The notes: a model not told the origin generated them from the letters alone. DNA of 64,000 nt from Anaerolineaceae bacterium (GCA_016841365.1 JAENZI010000002.1:124001-188000); one strand, 5' to 3'. Positions 25,217 to 34,900 are shown, numbered from the stretch's first letter. Translations and numbers: made by a program.

Positions 25217-25349
25217 TATAACTTCCTTATAACTGTCAAATTTATCTAATCAATATTTTTGTTATTGAGATCAATTATCGTTTTTGAATGTGAATTAATT
25301 ATGAAGGAGATATCCAGAAGGGATGAGATTTACTATCGTATTCGTTTCA

Positions 25350-25378
25350 TTGACAATGCCTTTGTTGACCATTACAAT
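25350..25378 (+). promoter_or_regulatory. Promoter of the MBOAT-DHHW pair
   Basis: TTGACA (25350-25355), 17-base spacer, TACAAT (25373-25378), about 60 bases upstream of the MBOAT start. Confidence 0.75.
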
Positions 25379-25440
25379 CTTTTCACATCATCGAGTCAAC
25401 CCATTACGGAATTATTGATTAGCGATCACAGAACGGACTT

Positions 25441-26856
25441 ATGTCTTTCGCCAGCCTGCCTTTCATCTTCATTTTCCTCCCCGTTGTTTTGGTACTGTAT
25501 TATGTGCTGCCTAAAGGAAATTGGCGTCAGTTGGCTTTGGTTGGAAGCTCGCTGGCTTTTTTTGCCTGGGCAGATGCCGCACACCTGCCAGCGCTGATCG
25601 TTTTGGTTCTGGTCAATTACGCTGTTGGCAGGTTGATTGACGCATTTCGCGATCGGGATCGAAAATCGGCTGGGCGAGTCGTCATGTGGGTTGGGGTTGT
25701 TTTCAACATCTTGGTGTTGATCTTTTTCCGGTATCTCGGCTTTTTTGAAGACATGTGGTCTGCGGTCACGCATCATCCCCTTGAGTGGCGCAGGAATATA
25801 TTCTTTTTGGGGATTTCTTACATCACTTTTTCCAGCATTTCTTATATTGCTGATATTTATCGCAACAAACTCCAGCCGCAGAAAAACCTGCTTGATTTCA
25901 GCGCCTATTTGATCATGTTTCCAAAGCTGGTTGAAGGGCCGATTGCCATTTATAAGGATTTCAGGGGTCAATTAGCCGGTGGACGGTTTGATGCTGCAGA
26001 ATTTGGTTCGGGCATCAGGCGCTTTATTATCGGGTTGGCGAAGAAGATACTGCTGGCGGATACACTTGCGGTGGCAGCCAATAAGGTGTTTGCAGCGGAA
26101 CCAGATCAGTTGGGGCTGGGCATAGCCTGGTTTGGATTGCTATGTTACAGTCTGGTGATCTATTTTGATTTTTCAGGATACACAGACATGGCGTTGGGTG
26201 TTGGCAGGTTGTTTGGCTTCAAACTGCCTGAAAATTTTGATCATCCCTACATCAGCCGCAGCGTGGCTGAATTCTGGCGGCGCTGGCACATGACCCTGAC
26301 CAATTGGTTCCGTACTTATGTTTTCATGCCGCTTGAGCATTCACGCCGGCGTGCAAAGTTCAGGGTGCAGACCCATATCCTGATTGTTTTCTTCCTGACC
26401 GGCTTTTGGCACGGCGCGAACTGGAATTTCGCCCTGTGGGGACTGTATTTTGGAATCCTATTGGCGGTGGAGGCCAGCGGATTTGGCAGACGATTGAAGA
26501 GAGCCCCCGTGGTTTTCCAGCATGCCTATACCATTTTAGCCGTCATGCTGGGTTGGGTGTTGTTCGGCATCCGGGATATTGGGCGCTGGGGGCCATTTTT
26601 TAAAGCGTTGTTTGGCGCAAACGGTCTGACGGGTGAGTTTACTTTGCGCTCGGCAAATATTTTGTTCTATGTGCCGCTGGCTTTGGCGGGCATTTTACTC
26701 AGCCTGCCAGTTCTTTCATGGCTCAAAAAGGTCGAGTGGTTTACACCTGCTGTGCGGCGGGGGCTGGCGGATTTGTTTTTACTGGCAATGTTTGCACTCG
26801 CCATTGCTTATAACCTGGCAAATGGCTTCCAGCCATTTTTATATGCACAATTTTAG
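25441..26856 (+). CDS. MBOAT family membrane O-acyltransferase (AlgI/DltB-like)
   Basis: 471 residues, about 10-12 membrane segments. Shows the MBOAT landmarks: FPKLVEGPI, YFDFSGYTDMALG, RSVAEFWRRWHMTLTNWFR, and the catalytic His in FLTGFWHGANWNFALWG (H324). It should move an acyl group, usually acetyl, across the membrane onto an extracellular polysaccharide or other cell-surface acceptor, working with the DHHW protein encoded 10 bases downstream. The ribosome site is weak. The acceptor is unknown. Confidence 0.9.
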   Translation: MSFASLPFIFIFLPVVLVLYYVLPKGNWRQLALVGSSLAFFAWADAAHLPALIVLVLVNYAVGRLIDAFRDRDRKSAGRVVMWVGVVFNILVLIFFRYLGFFEDMWSAVTHHPLEWRRNIFFLGISYITFSSISYIADIYRNKLQPQKNLLDFSAYLIMFPKLVEGPIAIYKDFRGQLAGGRFDAAEFGSGIRRFIIGLAKKILLADTLAVAANKVFAAEPDQLGLGIAWFGLLCYSLVIYFDFSGYTDMALGVGRLFGFKLPENFDHPYISRSVAEFWRRWHMTLTNWFRTYVFMPLEHSRRRAKFRVQTHILIVFFLTGFWHGANWNFALWGLYFGILLAVEASGFGRRLKRAPVVFQHAYTILAVMLGWVLFGIRDIGRWGPFFKALFGANGLTGEFTLRSANILFYVPLALAGILLSLPVLSWLKKVEWFTPAVRRGLADLFLLAMFALAIAYNLANGFQPFLYAQF

Positions 26857-26866
26857 TTGAGGACGA

Positions 26867-28141
26867 ATGCAAGAGAAAAAAGCTGGCTATTTTTTGATCA
26901 TCTTTTTTATACTGATCATTTACGCTGTTCCGCTGTATTGGGTGATTAGGGGGCCGAACCCCTATGAACGTTCGTGGCTGGAGGGCAGGTATTTGGCGGA
27001 TTTCTCGCTGACCAATCGCGGTTTTTTCACGGCAATTAAATCTGCGACGCGCGGAGACACATCCCAATTAAGAGAAGTCATTCAGAAAGAATTTGTTGAA
27101 CGGGCTTTTCAGAAGGACTTAGAGAGTGCCGCGGCGGATCAATTTCCATTCAGATACAGGTTGATTGATACAGCTAAGGGGGCAGACCGTTTGATCATCA
27201 AGCTGGCGTATGCTGCCTTGCCCGATCCAGCCATCCCGGCGGATATGCAGTCAGAATACCTGGTGATGCGGGATGGATCGGCGATCCTCTTCCCGCCTGG
27301 CAGTTTTGATGAATCGATTCTGGATGTGATCGACCGCCGGATCAGGAACTACGCGACGTTGATCAAAACTTATCCGGATATCCATTTTTACGTTTATTAT
27401 ATTGAACGCTTGCAAAACACAGCCCATCATCCTTTGGCAACTTTTGTGGGGGAACCGGAGAACGGTCAATATTACGATTATTTTGTGGCACGTAAACCAG
27501 CTGCTTTGCAGGTGGAGAAATTCTCAATTGAATCCTATGATGACCATCTGAAATATTTTTACCGGACGGATCATCACTGGAACATCGAGGGTATTTTGCG
27601 TGCTTACAACCAGATTCACGGGATGCTTGAAGAAAATTACCCCAAGATTTCAGGTGTACGGCAATATGAGAATGTGATTGCGTTTGAGGGGGTTGAATTC
27701 TACGGTGGATTGGCGCGGAAATCTTTTCAAAACATATCTGAAGAGTTTTCAGTGGTGGATTATGCCCTGCCGCCCTATCAGGTTTATGAAAATGATCAGG
27801 CGATCACCTATGGCGACAGCGCAAATTACCTGGCTGGTAGTATCCCACAAGAAGCCTATTTCAATCATTATGAGGGATATTATGGGGGCGATAAAGCGTT
27901 GATGACATTTGTTTTTGAAGATACGCCAGACCGCAATTTGCTGGTGATCGGAAATTCATATGATAATTCGTTACTGCCCCTGTTAGCATCACATTATCAT
28001 TACACCTATAATGTCGACTTCCGCTATTACACCGATTTTTCGCTATCCGCCTTTTTAGCTGAGCATGACGTGGATGATGTGGTAGTGATCGGGGAGAATT
28101 CGGTGGTTTTTGGTTCGGAAAGGTACTTGATCAGACGTTAA
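26867..28141 (+). CDS. DHHW family protein (AlgJ/AlgX-like acetylation partner)
   Basis: 424 residues. One N-terminal membrane anchor (about 8-27), then an extracytoplasmic domain with the defining TDHHW motif (D235-H-H-W238) and, near the C-terminus, LLVIGNSYDNSLLPLL, which supplies the SGNH-type serine block. DHHW/AlgJ/AlgX-like proteins accept acyl groups exported by MBOAT partners and place them on polysaccharides. It is co-transcribed with the MBOAT gene, an arrangement known from alginate and cellulose acetylation. Confidence 0.85.
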   Translation: MQEKKAGYFLIIFFILIIYAVPLYWVIRGPNPYERSWLEGRYLADFSLTNRGFFTAIKSATRGDTSQLREVIQKEFVERAFQKDLESAAADQFPFRYRLIDTAKGADRLIIKLAYAALPDPAIPADMQSEYLVMRDGSAILFPPGSFDESILDVIDRRIRNYATLIKTYPDIHFYVYYIERLQNTAHHPLATFVGEPENGQYYDYFVARKPAALQVEKFSIESYDDHLKYFYRTDHHWNIEGILRAYNQIHGMLEENYPKISGVRQYENVIAFEGVEFYGGLARKSFQNISEEFSVVDYALPPYQVYENDQAITYGDSANYLAGSIPQEAYFNHYEGYYGGDKALMTFVFEDTPDRNLLVIGNSYDNSLLPLLASHYHYTYNVDFRYYTDFSLSAFLAEHDVDDVVVIGENSVVFGSERYLIRR

Positions 28142-28381
28142 TTTTTGGGGGAATGAACGGTTTTAAATAGCGGGGTAACTCAATAGCCTCCAATGTTGAG
28201 ATGCGATCTTCTTCGTAAAACGAATTATAAAAAGAAGGGTGCATTTTGGCTGGTACGATGTTTTCTTATGATATGATTGGTCAGGGATTTTCGGGGAACA
28301 GGTGACTGAAGGCGTCTTATTTATTGATAGAATAAGATGTAACGACAATTATTTTTTAGGGATTCATCGTGTGGAGGTTTC

Positions 28382-29983
28382 ATGGTCGGACTTATCCAGA
28401 TCTTAGGCGGTTTGGCATTATTTCTTTTTGGCATCAATTTATTGAGTTCGGGGATTGAAAAGCTGGCGGGGGATCAAATCCAGATTTGGCTGGAAAAAGT
28501 CACCAATAACCGGATCAAGAGTGCTCTATTTGGCTCTGTCGCCACAGCGTTGGTGCAGAGCAGTAGTTTGATCATGGTCACCATGATTGGTTTGATCAAC
28601 GCCAACCTGATGACCGTGGAACAGGCGATCGGAGTGATGCTGGGGCAGGAAATCGGCACGACGATGACTGCACAAATCGTTTCCTTCCATGTGGGTGATT
28701 TTCGTCTGGTTCTGGTCATCCTTGGTTTGATATTTTTGGAATTCTTTCCCAAGCGAGACTGGAAGAAATTCGGCGAGATCTTCATGGGGTTGGGTGTGAT
28801 CTTTGTCGGGATGGGGTTCATGTCCAACGCTCTGGATGAGCTGATTAAAATCCCGTGGGTTGCCAGTTCTTTGTTGTTGTTAGGTGAACGCACCTGGCTG
28901 GGTGTTTTGGCTGGCATCGTGTTAACCGCGGTCACCCAAAGCAGTTCGGCAGTCTCCAGCCTGGTTGTAGCGATGGGCATCAGTTCTGCAATCACGCTGG
29001 AAGGCGCGATCGGCATCATTTTAGGCGCTAACATCGGCACCTGCATCACCGGCCTTATTGCAGCATTACGGCTTTCACCGACGGCAAAGCAAGCCTCGAT
29101 CGCTCAAATTTTGATCAATATCACGGGTGTGCTGATCTTTTTGCCTTTCATTTCGCCGTTTGCTAACCTGATTGAAGGCACGTCCGGTGCCCTGGCGCGC
29201 CAGATCGCCAATGCCCACACGGTGTTCAATGTGGCTGTAAGCATTATGCTTCTGCCATTTGTTAAGCAGATCGGTGCCGCTGCCAGAAAGCTGGCACCTG
29301 TGGACCGCAGGAAAGAAATCAAACGTGTGACCGAGTTTATCGATGAAAAGCAATACGCTGTGCCTGCCGTGGCAATCAACCAGGCAGCACGCGAGCTTTT
29401 CAGGCTGGGTGAGGTCTCTGCGGAGATGATCCAGTTGAGCTGCGGTGCGCTGATTGATCTGGATTTGGAGGCGGCTCAGCGCGTACTCGTTCTGGAAGAC
29501 AGCGTGGTTGACCCTGTCACCGATGAACTGGAAGGCTTTGTGGATCGTTTGATGCGCTCTGATTTGAGCCAGGCGCAGCAGCGGCGCAGTTTTCAGATCA
29601 AGAACTTGTTGGTGGATATTGAGCGGGTGGGGGATATGGCTGAGGATATCGCACAATACGCGCAGGAGCGTGCTGATCACGATATTCCATTTACCAATGA
29701 AGCCATTGAGACGCTTAAGCATTTGTGCCGTTGTGCCCATTCAAATTATAAGCAAGCGCTGCAGGCTTTTCACGAGCGTGACCGTGCCCTGGCAGAAAGG
29801 GTGTGCGAGGTAGAGAGTGAGTTTGACAGCCTATATCTGCAAGCCCGTCAACGCCACATCCGCCGGCTTGAAGCCGGCACCTGTCAGCCTGAGGCAGATG
29901 TGATCTTCACCGAAACCTTACGCCTGCTGGAGCGGATCAGCGATCATGCGGACAATATCGGTGTGAGTGTGGCACGCAATTAG
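28382..29983 (+). CDS. Na/Pi cotransporter II family protein with PhoU-like domain
   Basis: 533 residues. The membrane part (about 1-300) has two inverted Na/Pi repeats, each with a QSSS motif (ATALVQSSSLIMV and AVTQSSSAVSSLV) and Gly-rich GxNIGTxxT elements (EIGTTMTA, NIGTCITG). The C-terminal ~220 residues are helical with repeated acidic pairs, like PhoU. It takes up phosphate with sodium, possibly gated by the PhoU-like part. GGAGG lies before the ATG. The 240-base upstream gap holds a small hairpin (CTTATT...AATAAG near 28316-28336) and no other gene. Confidence 0.9.
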   Translation: MVGLIQILGGLALFLFGINLLSSGIEKLAGDQIQIWLEKVTNNRIKSALFGSVATALVQSSSLIMVTMIGLINANLMTVEQAIGVMLGQEIGTTMTAQIVSFHVGDFRLVLVILGLIFLEFFPKRDWKKFGEIFMGLGVIFVGMGFMSNALDELIKIPWVASSLLLLGERTWLGVLAGIVLTAVTQSSSAVSSLVVAMGISSAITLEGAIGIILGANIGTCITGLIAALRLSPTAKQASIAQILINITGVLIFLPFISPFANLIEGTSGALARQIANAHTVFNVAVSIMLLPFVKQIGAAARKLAPVDRRKEIKRVTEFIDEKQYAVPAVAINQAARELFRLGEVSAEMIQLSCGALIDLDLEAAQRVLVLEDSVVDPVTDELEGFVDRLMRSDLSQAQQRRSFQIKNLLVDIERVGDMAEDIAQYAQERADHDIPFTNEAIETLKHLCRCAHSNYKQALQAFHERDRALAERVCEVESEFDSLYLQARQRHIRRLEAGTCQPEADVIFTETLRLLERISDHADNIGVSVARN

Positions 29984-30217
29984 ACCGATTTTTCAGTGAC
30001 CCATAAATATTAAGGTATGTTATCCGATTATTACTTCTATGGTGATCCATTATATAAATGGATTTTTTAGCGGGGTTAAAGGATTCGCACCTCAAGCGAA
30101 AATCTCTCAAAAAAATTTGTGAATACCTAAAACCGCATCTAATTTCGTATGATTTCTCCCCTAAGTGGTATGAAACTTGCTCACCTTAATGCAACTTAGC
30201 AGGCAGGAGAGATCAGG

Positions 30218-30955
30218 ATGCGTAAGATCAATTTTGAAAAAATTAAAAAACCGCTGATATTCATCAGTTTGGGCGTGCTGTTTGTCACAGCCGGGTTTTT
30301 GGTTGGATTGCATTATTTTGAGCCGATATCCGCGCCTGATTCACGTGATGGCTTGCCTGTTTATGATTGGATGGTACGGGAAGACCTTGGCATGGGGCAG
30401 GTACCCGGGGGACCCTATGCACAGCGGTTTGTTGTGGGGCATGATGACGGCTGGGAAGTTTTGGCTTATTGCATTGACCCTAATGACCCTGAGCCGGAGG
30501 TGGGCACCGCCTGTCAGTTGATCGATGCGGACACTTTTTGGTGCGGAGATAATGTTCAGCAGTTAAGGCAGTATCAGATAGTGCAGACGCCTGCACCGCC
30601 GACCAGCACGCCGACCCATACCCCAACACACACTGCGACCTCCACCCACACGAATACACCGACATCCACAGCCACCAACACAGCGACCCCTACAGCGACA
30701 GCGACATCAACATCAAGGGCTTTGCCATCGGCAACGGCAGCCCTGCCGCCCACACGCACCGCAACTCTGACTGCCACGACCCAAGCACTGACCCAACCAC
30801 CAGGCCCAACCGCCACTCCCAGGCCCAAAATGGGCGGTGAGGGGAACCTTGGGGTAGGCGAGGTCATCCGCGGCGGCTTGGGGATGCTTCTGTTAGGTTT
30901 AGGTGCTGGGCTGGGGATTGCAGAGTGGAAGAAGCGATCCATCGAACATAGATAA
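30218..30955 (+). CDS. Membrane-anchored protein with long Thr/Pro stalk, unknown
   Basis: 245 residues. N-terminal membrane segment (about 12-32), an extracytoplasmic domain of about 95 residues containing four Cys (EVLAYCIDP, GTACQL, FWCGDN), a low-complexity Thr/Pro/Ala/Ser stalk (about 128-205), and a C-terminal Gly-rich membrane helix (GGLGMLLLGLGAGLGIA) with a short basic tail. That layout suggests a surface-exposed domain tethered at both ends. I do not recognise the Cys domain. It precedes another exported protein gene by 61 bases, perhaps in one operon. Confidence 0.6.
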   Translation: MRKINFEKIKKPLIFISLGVLFVTAGFLVGLHYFEPISAPDSRDGLPVYDWMVREDLGMGQVPGGPYAQRFVVGHDDGWEVLAYCIDPNDPEPEVGTACQLIDADTFWCGDNVQQLRQYQIVQTPAPPTSTPTHTPTHTATSTHTNTPTSTATNTATPTATATSTSRALPSATAALPPTRTATLTATTQALTQPPGPTATPRPKMGGEGNLGVGEVIRGGLGMLLLGLGAGLGIAEWKKRSIEHR

Positions 30956-31016
30956 TATGACCCTCAGAGCCAGGGTTTCGCTTGCTTTACCTGAATTAGA
31001 TAGCCGCAAGGTTTAA

Positions 31017-31940
31017 ATGAAAAATGATCATCGTGCCTGGAAATTAGATAGCCGCTGGCGGGTTGTGCTGCTCAGCCTGTGCATGATTTTCGGCATGTTG
31101 CTGCTTCTATCTGTCAGCCATCTGATCCCGGTGCTCCTGGATGTACTTTCTGTCAGGCTATACAAGGAAAATACGCTGGTTTCACCGCCTTTACAGGTAT
31201 TTCCCATTCAATTGCCCGATCAAGATGAAAACGAAGCTGTTAATGCGGAAGAAACGCTCAATTACAAAGCTTTCTTCCCAATTGTGATGCGTGATGAACA
31301 GGCGGATGAAATACAATCAACTATGCCAAAATCACAGTCAATGTTGGATGGTATTGATTTTACTGTGGGTGCCGCGCCAATCACCCTCAGCCTGCTGCCG
31401 GATGTGAGCCAGATGGATTTTGGCGGTGGGGTTGAGGTTGCCTTTTCGTCCGGTCCGCATTGTGAGTTTGGCGATGGCCAGGCATGCGTGTATGAATTTG
31501 AATCGCCTGAAGGGAGGCGAGTGGTATTCGCCAGCATCCATTCCGGTGTGGGTGGGGATGCGGATGCCTTACGGGACCTGATCGAAGGTACAGGTTTCAA
31601 CCAGGGTTTGTTTATGCCGGAGCAGGTAAGAACCAGACTGGATACATTGATCGGGTCGGAGGTTCATTTGCACCAGGGGAGTGTAACGGTTGATGATCTG
31701 AAACTGATCGCGCTGGTGCGCATCCCGCCTGAGCAGGTGACAACCTACCAGGCGCTGCCGGTCGAGAGAGCGCTTCAATTTGCGGCGGAACTTGCCGGGC
31801 TTGACCTGGCTGTGCTTGCGCAGGACCTGTTCGTTTTTGAAACCTGTGGCTGGCGCCTGCCCGGAGAAGCGCAGATTACTGACCTGCCAGCGACATCCAG
31901 CGCGGTTTACCTTGGTTTAGCGGGCGCCGTGGGGGAGTAG
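31017..31940 (+). CDS. Exported protein of unknown function
   Basis: 307 residues. One N-terminal membrane segment (about 15-40), then a linker containing YKAFFPIVMR, similar to the YLPLVxR element common in secreted Chloroflexota proteins, then two globular halves: a beta-rich one with HCEFGDGQACVYEF and a mainly helical C-terminal one. AAGG sits 5 bases before the ATG. No catalytic motif seen. A 12-base repeat TTAGATAGCCGC occurs just before and inside its start region. Confidence 0.6.
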   Translation: MKNDHRAWKLDSRWRVVLLSLCMIFGMLLLLSVSHLIPVLLDVLSVRLYKENTLVSPPLQVFPIQLPDQDENEAVNAEETLNYKAFFPIVMRDEQADEIQSTMPKSQSMLDGIDFTVGAAPITLSLLPDVSQMDFGGGVEVAFSSGPHCEFGDGQACVYEFESPEGRRVVFASIHSGVGGDADALRDLIEGTGFNQGLFMPEQVRTRLDTLIGSEVHLHQGSVTVDDLKLIALVRIPPEQVTTYQALPVERALQFAAELAGLDLAVLAQDLFVFETCGWRLPGEAQITDLPATSSAVYLGLAGAVGE

Positions 31941-32125
31941 GGCGACAAGGCAAAATTTTGTTGTCCATCCGCATGATTTTCCATATATAATTAATCAGAC
32001 CATCAGAACGCCGCACACCTTTCAGACAACCTTTCACAGCGCCATATCCTGGAAAACGCAGTAGATCATCGTGATCGGTCCAGTGTTAATTCAATTGGAT
32101 AGATGATTTGGTAATGGAGGCAGTT

Positions 32126-32530
32126 ATGGAAAGTAGATTAATTGTCAGCACCGGGGATATCAATAAACCGTATGAGATCATTGGGCCGGTTTATTTCCAG
32201 GTCTCAAACAAGCCCGAAGGCTTTTCAACCAGTGTGTTTCAAGATTTAAAAGATTTTTATGTTGATAAGATCAACAGGATGAAGGTCAGCGGCGAGCTGG
32301 CCGAAGGCGGCGAGGGCAGCAGTAAATGGGCGTGCATGTGGGGGGAGTGGTGCCTGGGGAAAAGCAATTTTGACATCGCCTTTTTTATTGCCGTTGAAGA
32401 GCTGAAAAAGCGGGCACACATGCTTGGCGCCGATGGGATCATTTTCATGCGGCAGGATATTGATTTTGATATCAAGGAAATTCAGTTTTTCTATCTGCAG
32501 ATGTATGGCACAGCGGTCAGGTTTGTGTAG
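32126..32530 (+). CDS. YbjQ-like (heavy-metal-binding fold) protein
   Basis: 134 residues. The N-terminal DINKPYEIIGPVYF and the C-terminal ELKKRAHMLGADGIIFMRQ...GTAVRF match the YbjQ/UPF0145 pattern, a small oligomeric beta/alpha protein of unclear role. A central insertion (about residues 40-80) has two Cys and three Trp near KWACMWGEWCLGK and is longer than in standard YbjQ. Start chosen at ATG 32126, 5 bases after GGAGG; earlier in-frame starts lack a site. Confidence 0.65.
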   Translation: MESRLIVSTGDINKPYEIIGPVYFQVSNKPEGFSTSVFQDLKDFYVDKINRMKVSGELAEGGEGSSKWACMWGEWCLGKSNFDIAFFIAVEELKKRAHMLGADGIIFMRQDIDFDIKEIQFFYLQMYGTAVRFV

Positions 32531-32746
32531 GTTGGTGATTGGTAGAATGGGTATTAGGTGATTGGTTATTGGTAGAGTGGTTATTGGTGGATTGGTTATT
32601 AGGTAATGGGGTGTGTTTATGGGCCACGTAATCTGCTCGAGTCCCCGACATCATCCCTGATGGATTTTCTCAGAAGGATACATTTTTCCTAATAGCCTAA
32701 TACCTAATCACTGTTTTCCCCCATTCACTATTCACCAATCACCAAC
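32531..32746. repeat. MITE-like element with 13-bp terminal inverted repeats
   Basis: GTTGGTGATTGGT (32531-32543) and its exact complement ACCAATCACCAAC (32734-32746) bound a 216-base segment. Next to each end lie degenerate TGATTGGT / TATTAGGT-type repeats in mirrored order. There is no coding frame inside. A REP-like hairpin follows immediately. The rest of the gap up to 32959 holds no recognisable feature. Confidence 0.55.
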
Positions 32747-32748
32747 CC

Positions 32749-32790
32749 GAGATTGCTTCGTCGTCCATACGGCACTTTCTCGCAATGACA
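32749..32790 (+). repeat. REP-like hairpin repeat, copy 1
   Basis: GAGATTGCTTCGTCGTCC...CTCGCAATGACA, an imperfect palindrome whose ends GATTGC and GCAAT pair. The inner stem is degenerate here (CCATACGG). Four further copies in the window are at 34859, 34986, 38355 and 38478. Confidence 0.75.
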
Positions 32791-32959
32791 GGCCTGATAG
32801 CCTGCCCTGGTATTGAAATCAGACTAAAAATATTATAGAATCTAATTAGATTTCCCAAAAATTCTTACAAATGACCCGATTGGAACAAATTTCCTTTTTG
32901 GTACGTCTATGATTTAACCTGCATTGTAAATGTTCACAAAAGCAGAAAGGACGTTGTGA

Positions 32960-33505
32960 ATGCGAGTCAGAATTTGGTTTGTTATTTTAGCATTGATGTT
33001 GTGTGGATGTGGGGGCGGGATCAATGATGTAAAAAATCCAGCAGGAAACCCTGCACCTGGTAACGAGGCTTCCACACAGCCGGCGGTTGTTAATGATCGG
33101 CTTGAAGCAAACGCTGAATTGACGTTGATCAATTTTTTCACTTATCTCAATCAGAAAAATTATCGCCATGCCTCCGAAATTTACGGAGGACCCTATGATC
33201 AGCTTGTCGGATATAACCCCTCGTTATCAGAGGCAGATATAGAGGGTTTGCTTCAGGCTGGCTGTGAATATAATGGGCTGATGTGTCTTAGCGTCTTAAA
33301 ATCCCGATTAGTTGAAGCGAATAGCACGGATGAATATATCTTCGAGGTTGAATTTGCCAATCCGGATGGGAGCCTGTTTGTGCTGGGTCCCTGCTGCGGC
33401 GCAAGTGAAGATGAAATGCCGCCAGTTTCAACCTTTAATGTCCGTGTGCATTGTGAGAACGATGGTGTGTGTAAGGTGTTGGATTTGCCGCCATATGTTC
33501 CTTAA
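32960..33505 (+). CDS. Small lipoprotein, unknown
   Basis: 181 residues. Signal peptide with a lipobox around LMLCGC (C15 or C17), a Pro/Ala-rich linker, then a domain of about 130 residues that opens ELTLINFFTYLNQKNYRHASEIYGG, recalling the NTF2-like fold of lipoproteins, and carries several Cys (CEYNGLMCLS, GPCCGAS, HCENDGVCKV). Possible disulfide-stabilised ligand-binding domain; function unknown. AAAGGA precedes the ATG. Confidence 0.65.
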   Translation: MRVRIWFVILALMLCGCGGGINDVKNPAGNPAPGNEASTQPAVVNDRLEANAELTLINFFTYLNQKNYRHASEIYGGPYDQLVGYNPSLSEADIEGLLQAGCEYNGLMCLSVLKSRLVEANSTDEYIFEVEFANPDGSLFVLGPCCGASEDEMPPVSTFNVRVHCENDGVCKVLDLPPYVP

Positions 33506-33557
33506 GCCAGAATCCAACGCATTAAGTTGAAGGTTTTGCAAGAAAAGGAGTTCGACA

Positions 33558-34649
33558 ATGAAAAAGAAATACATTTTCCTTCCAGTGTTTGTGATGATCC
33601 TTCTGGTGATACTCAACGGTTGTGGCGTGTTCCCAGAAGAAACAGCTGAAGACAATGTAGAACAACGTGTGGCAACCTATCAAGCCCAGACTCAGGAGGC
33701 AGAGACACTGGTTGAAATCATCGTGGCACAGACGATGGTTGCCATCAACAAAGAAATCCAAACCCAGATGTCACCCGAGGCGACCCTGATCCCTACATCC
33801 ACGCCGACAATCGCCAATTCGCCGACGCCGACAGCTACAGCCACACCCACGACTGCCCCGACCTTCACACCAACGACCGCATCGACCTCTGTGTTTGCGG
33901 AAGTCAGTGTGCCCACAAACTGCCGAACAGGTCCAGGGAAAATCTATGACCGTGTCAGTGTGCTCGATGTCAACAAGCGAGTGGAAGTCATCGCGCGTAA
34001 CGCAGATAGCACCTATTGGGTCGTCGAGAACCCCGCAGGGTCGGGCACTTGCTGGCTTTGGGATTATTATGCGACTGTGACTGGACAGACAGCAAATTTG
34101 CCTGTTTGGAGTGCCCCGCCAACACCAACCCCGCAAGCGGTCACAACCCCATCAACCACCGGGGTCGTGCTTAAGGTCAGCGTGCCCACCAACTGCCGGG
34201 TCGGACCGGGTAAGCTGTATGAAAAAGTAAGCATTTTATATGCCGGGAAGGCGGCCAATGTTGTCGCACGTCATCCAACGGAAGATTACTGGGTGATCGA
34301 AAATCCGGCTGGTTCAGGGACTTGCTGGGTATGGGGCTATTATGCAACGGTTACGGGCCCTGTATCCAGTCTGCCGGTCTGGACGCCAAATCCGCCGCCG
34401 GCTCCATCCGCAGTTACTTTGCAAGTGAGAGTGGACACCAATTGCCGGAGCGGACCTGGGAAGGCATATGACATTATCACCATCCTCAGAATTGGCAAGA
34501 CGGCTGAAGTGCTGGCGCGCAATTATGATCAAACCTATTGGGTGATCACGAACCCGGCGGGTTCTGGTCACTGCTGGGTGTGGGGTTATTATGCGACCGT
34601 CACAGGTTCTATCTCCAGCCTGCCGATTTGGGATGCGCCAGACCCGTAA
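33558..34649 (+). CDS. Lipoprotein with three tandem SH3b-like domains
   Basis: 363 residues. Lipobox ILNGC (C22), a short helix, a Thr/Pro stalk (about 75-110), then three units of about 80 residues, each with V-x-TNCR-x-GPGK-x-Y near the start and TYWVV-x-NPAGSG-x-CW-x-W-x-YYATVTG near the end. The paired Cys in each unit probably form a disulfide. SH3b domains bind peptides or cell-wall material, so a wall-associated role is likely. Units are separated by Thr/Pro linkers, suggesting internal duplication. Confidence 0.85.
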   Translation: MKKKYIFLPVFVMILLVILNGCGVFPEETAEDNVEQRVATYQAQTQEAETLVEIIVAQTMVAINKEIQTQMSPEATLIPTSTPTIANSPTPTATATPTTAPTFTPTTASTSVFAEVSVPTNCRTGPGKIYDRVSVLDVNKRVEVIARNADSTYWVVENPAGSGTCWLWDYYATVTGQTANLPVWSAPPTPTPQAVTTPSTTGVVLKVSVPTNCRVGPGKLYEKVSILYAGKAANVVARHPTEDYWVIENPAGSGTCWVWGYYATVTGPVSSLPVWTPNPPPAPSAVTLQVRVDTNCRSGPGKAYDIITILRIGKTAEVLARNYDQTYWVITNPAGSGHCWVWGYYATVTGSISSLPIWDAPDP

Positions 34650-34689
34650 GAATGGGCTGTGACAGGATTGGTTTGATATGGTTATGAAG

Positions 34690-34718
34690 AGGGTAGGTGC
34701 ATCATCTGCGCCTACCCT
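34690..34718 (+). terminator. Hairpin downstream of the SH3b lipoprotein gene
   Basis: AGGGTAGGTGC (34690-34700) pairs with GCGCCTACCCT (34708-34718), with one G-T pair and a 7-base loop. No clean T run, so termination is uncertain. Confidence 0.45.
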
Positions 34719-34858
34719 ATGGCCATACAAACGCTGCACATCAGGAGAGGTTGGGAGGCAGGCTCTGGATGAATTTGCTGCGTTCACACGCGGAGCGCTC
34801 CCTACGGGGAGATTGCTGTTCACCCAATTACAAATCACCAATCACAGTTCACCAATCT

Positions 34859-34900
34859 GAGATTGCTTCGTCGTCCCTGCGGGACTTTCTCGCAATGACA
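34859..34900 (+). repeat. REP-like hairpin repeat, copy 2
   Basis: GAGATTGC then TTCGTC, inner stem GTCCC/GGGAC around TGC, then CTCGCAATGAC. It is flanked by TCACCAAT-type repeats on the left and a TGATTGCCTATTACCT tract on the right. The gap 34719-35117 has no gene apart from these repeats. Confidence 0.8.

Noticed and set aside
25259-25597. Open frame of 112 codons overlapping the MBOAT start
   Set aside because: Most of it overlaps the well-supported MBOAT gene in another frame, and the unique N-terminal part contains the promoter for that gene.
30602-30820. Tandem DNA repeat
   Set aside because: The Thr/Pro stalk is repetitive at the protein level, but the codons vary, so it is low-complexity coding sequence.
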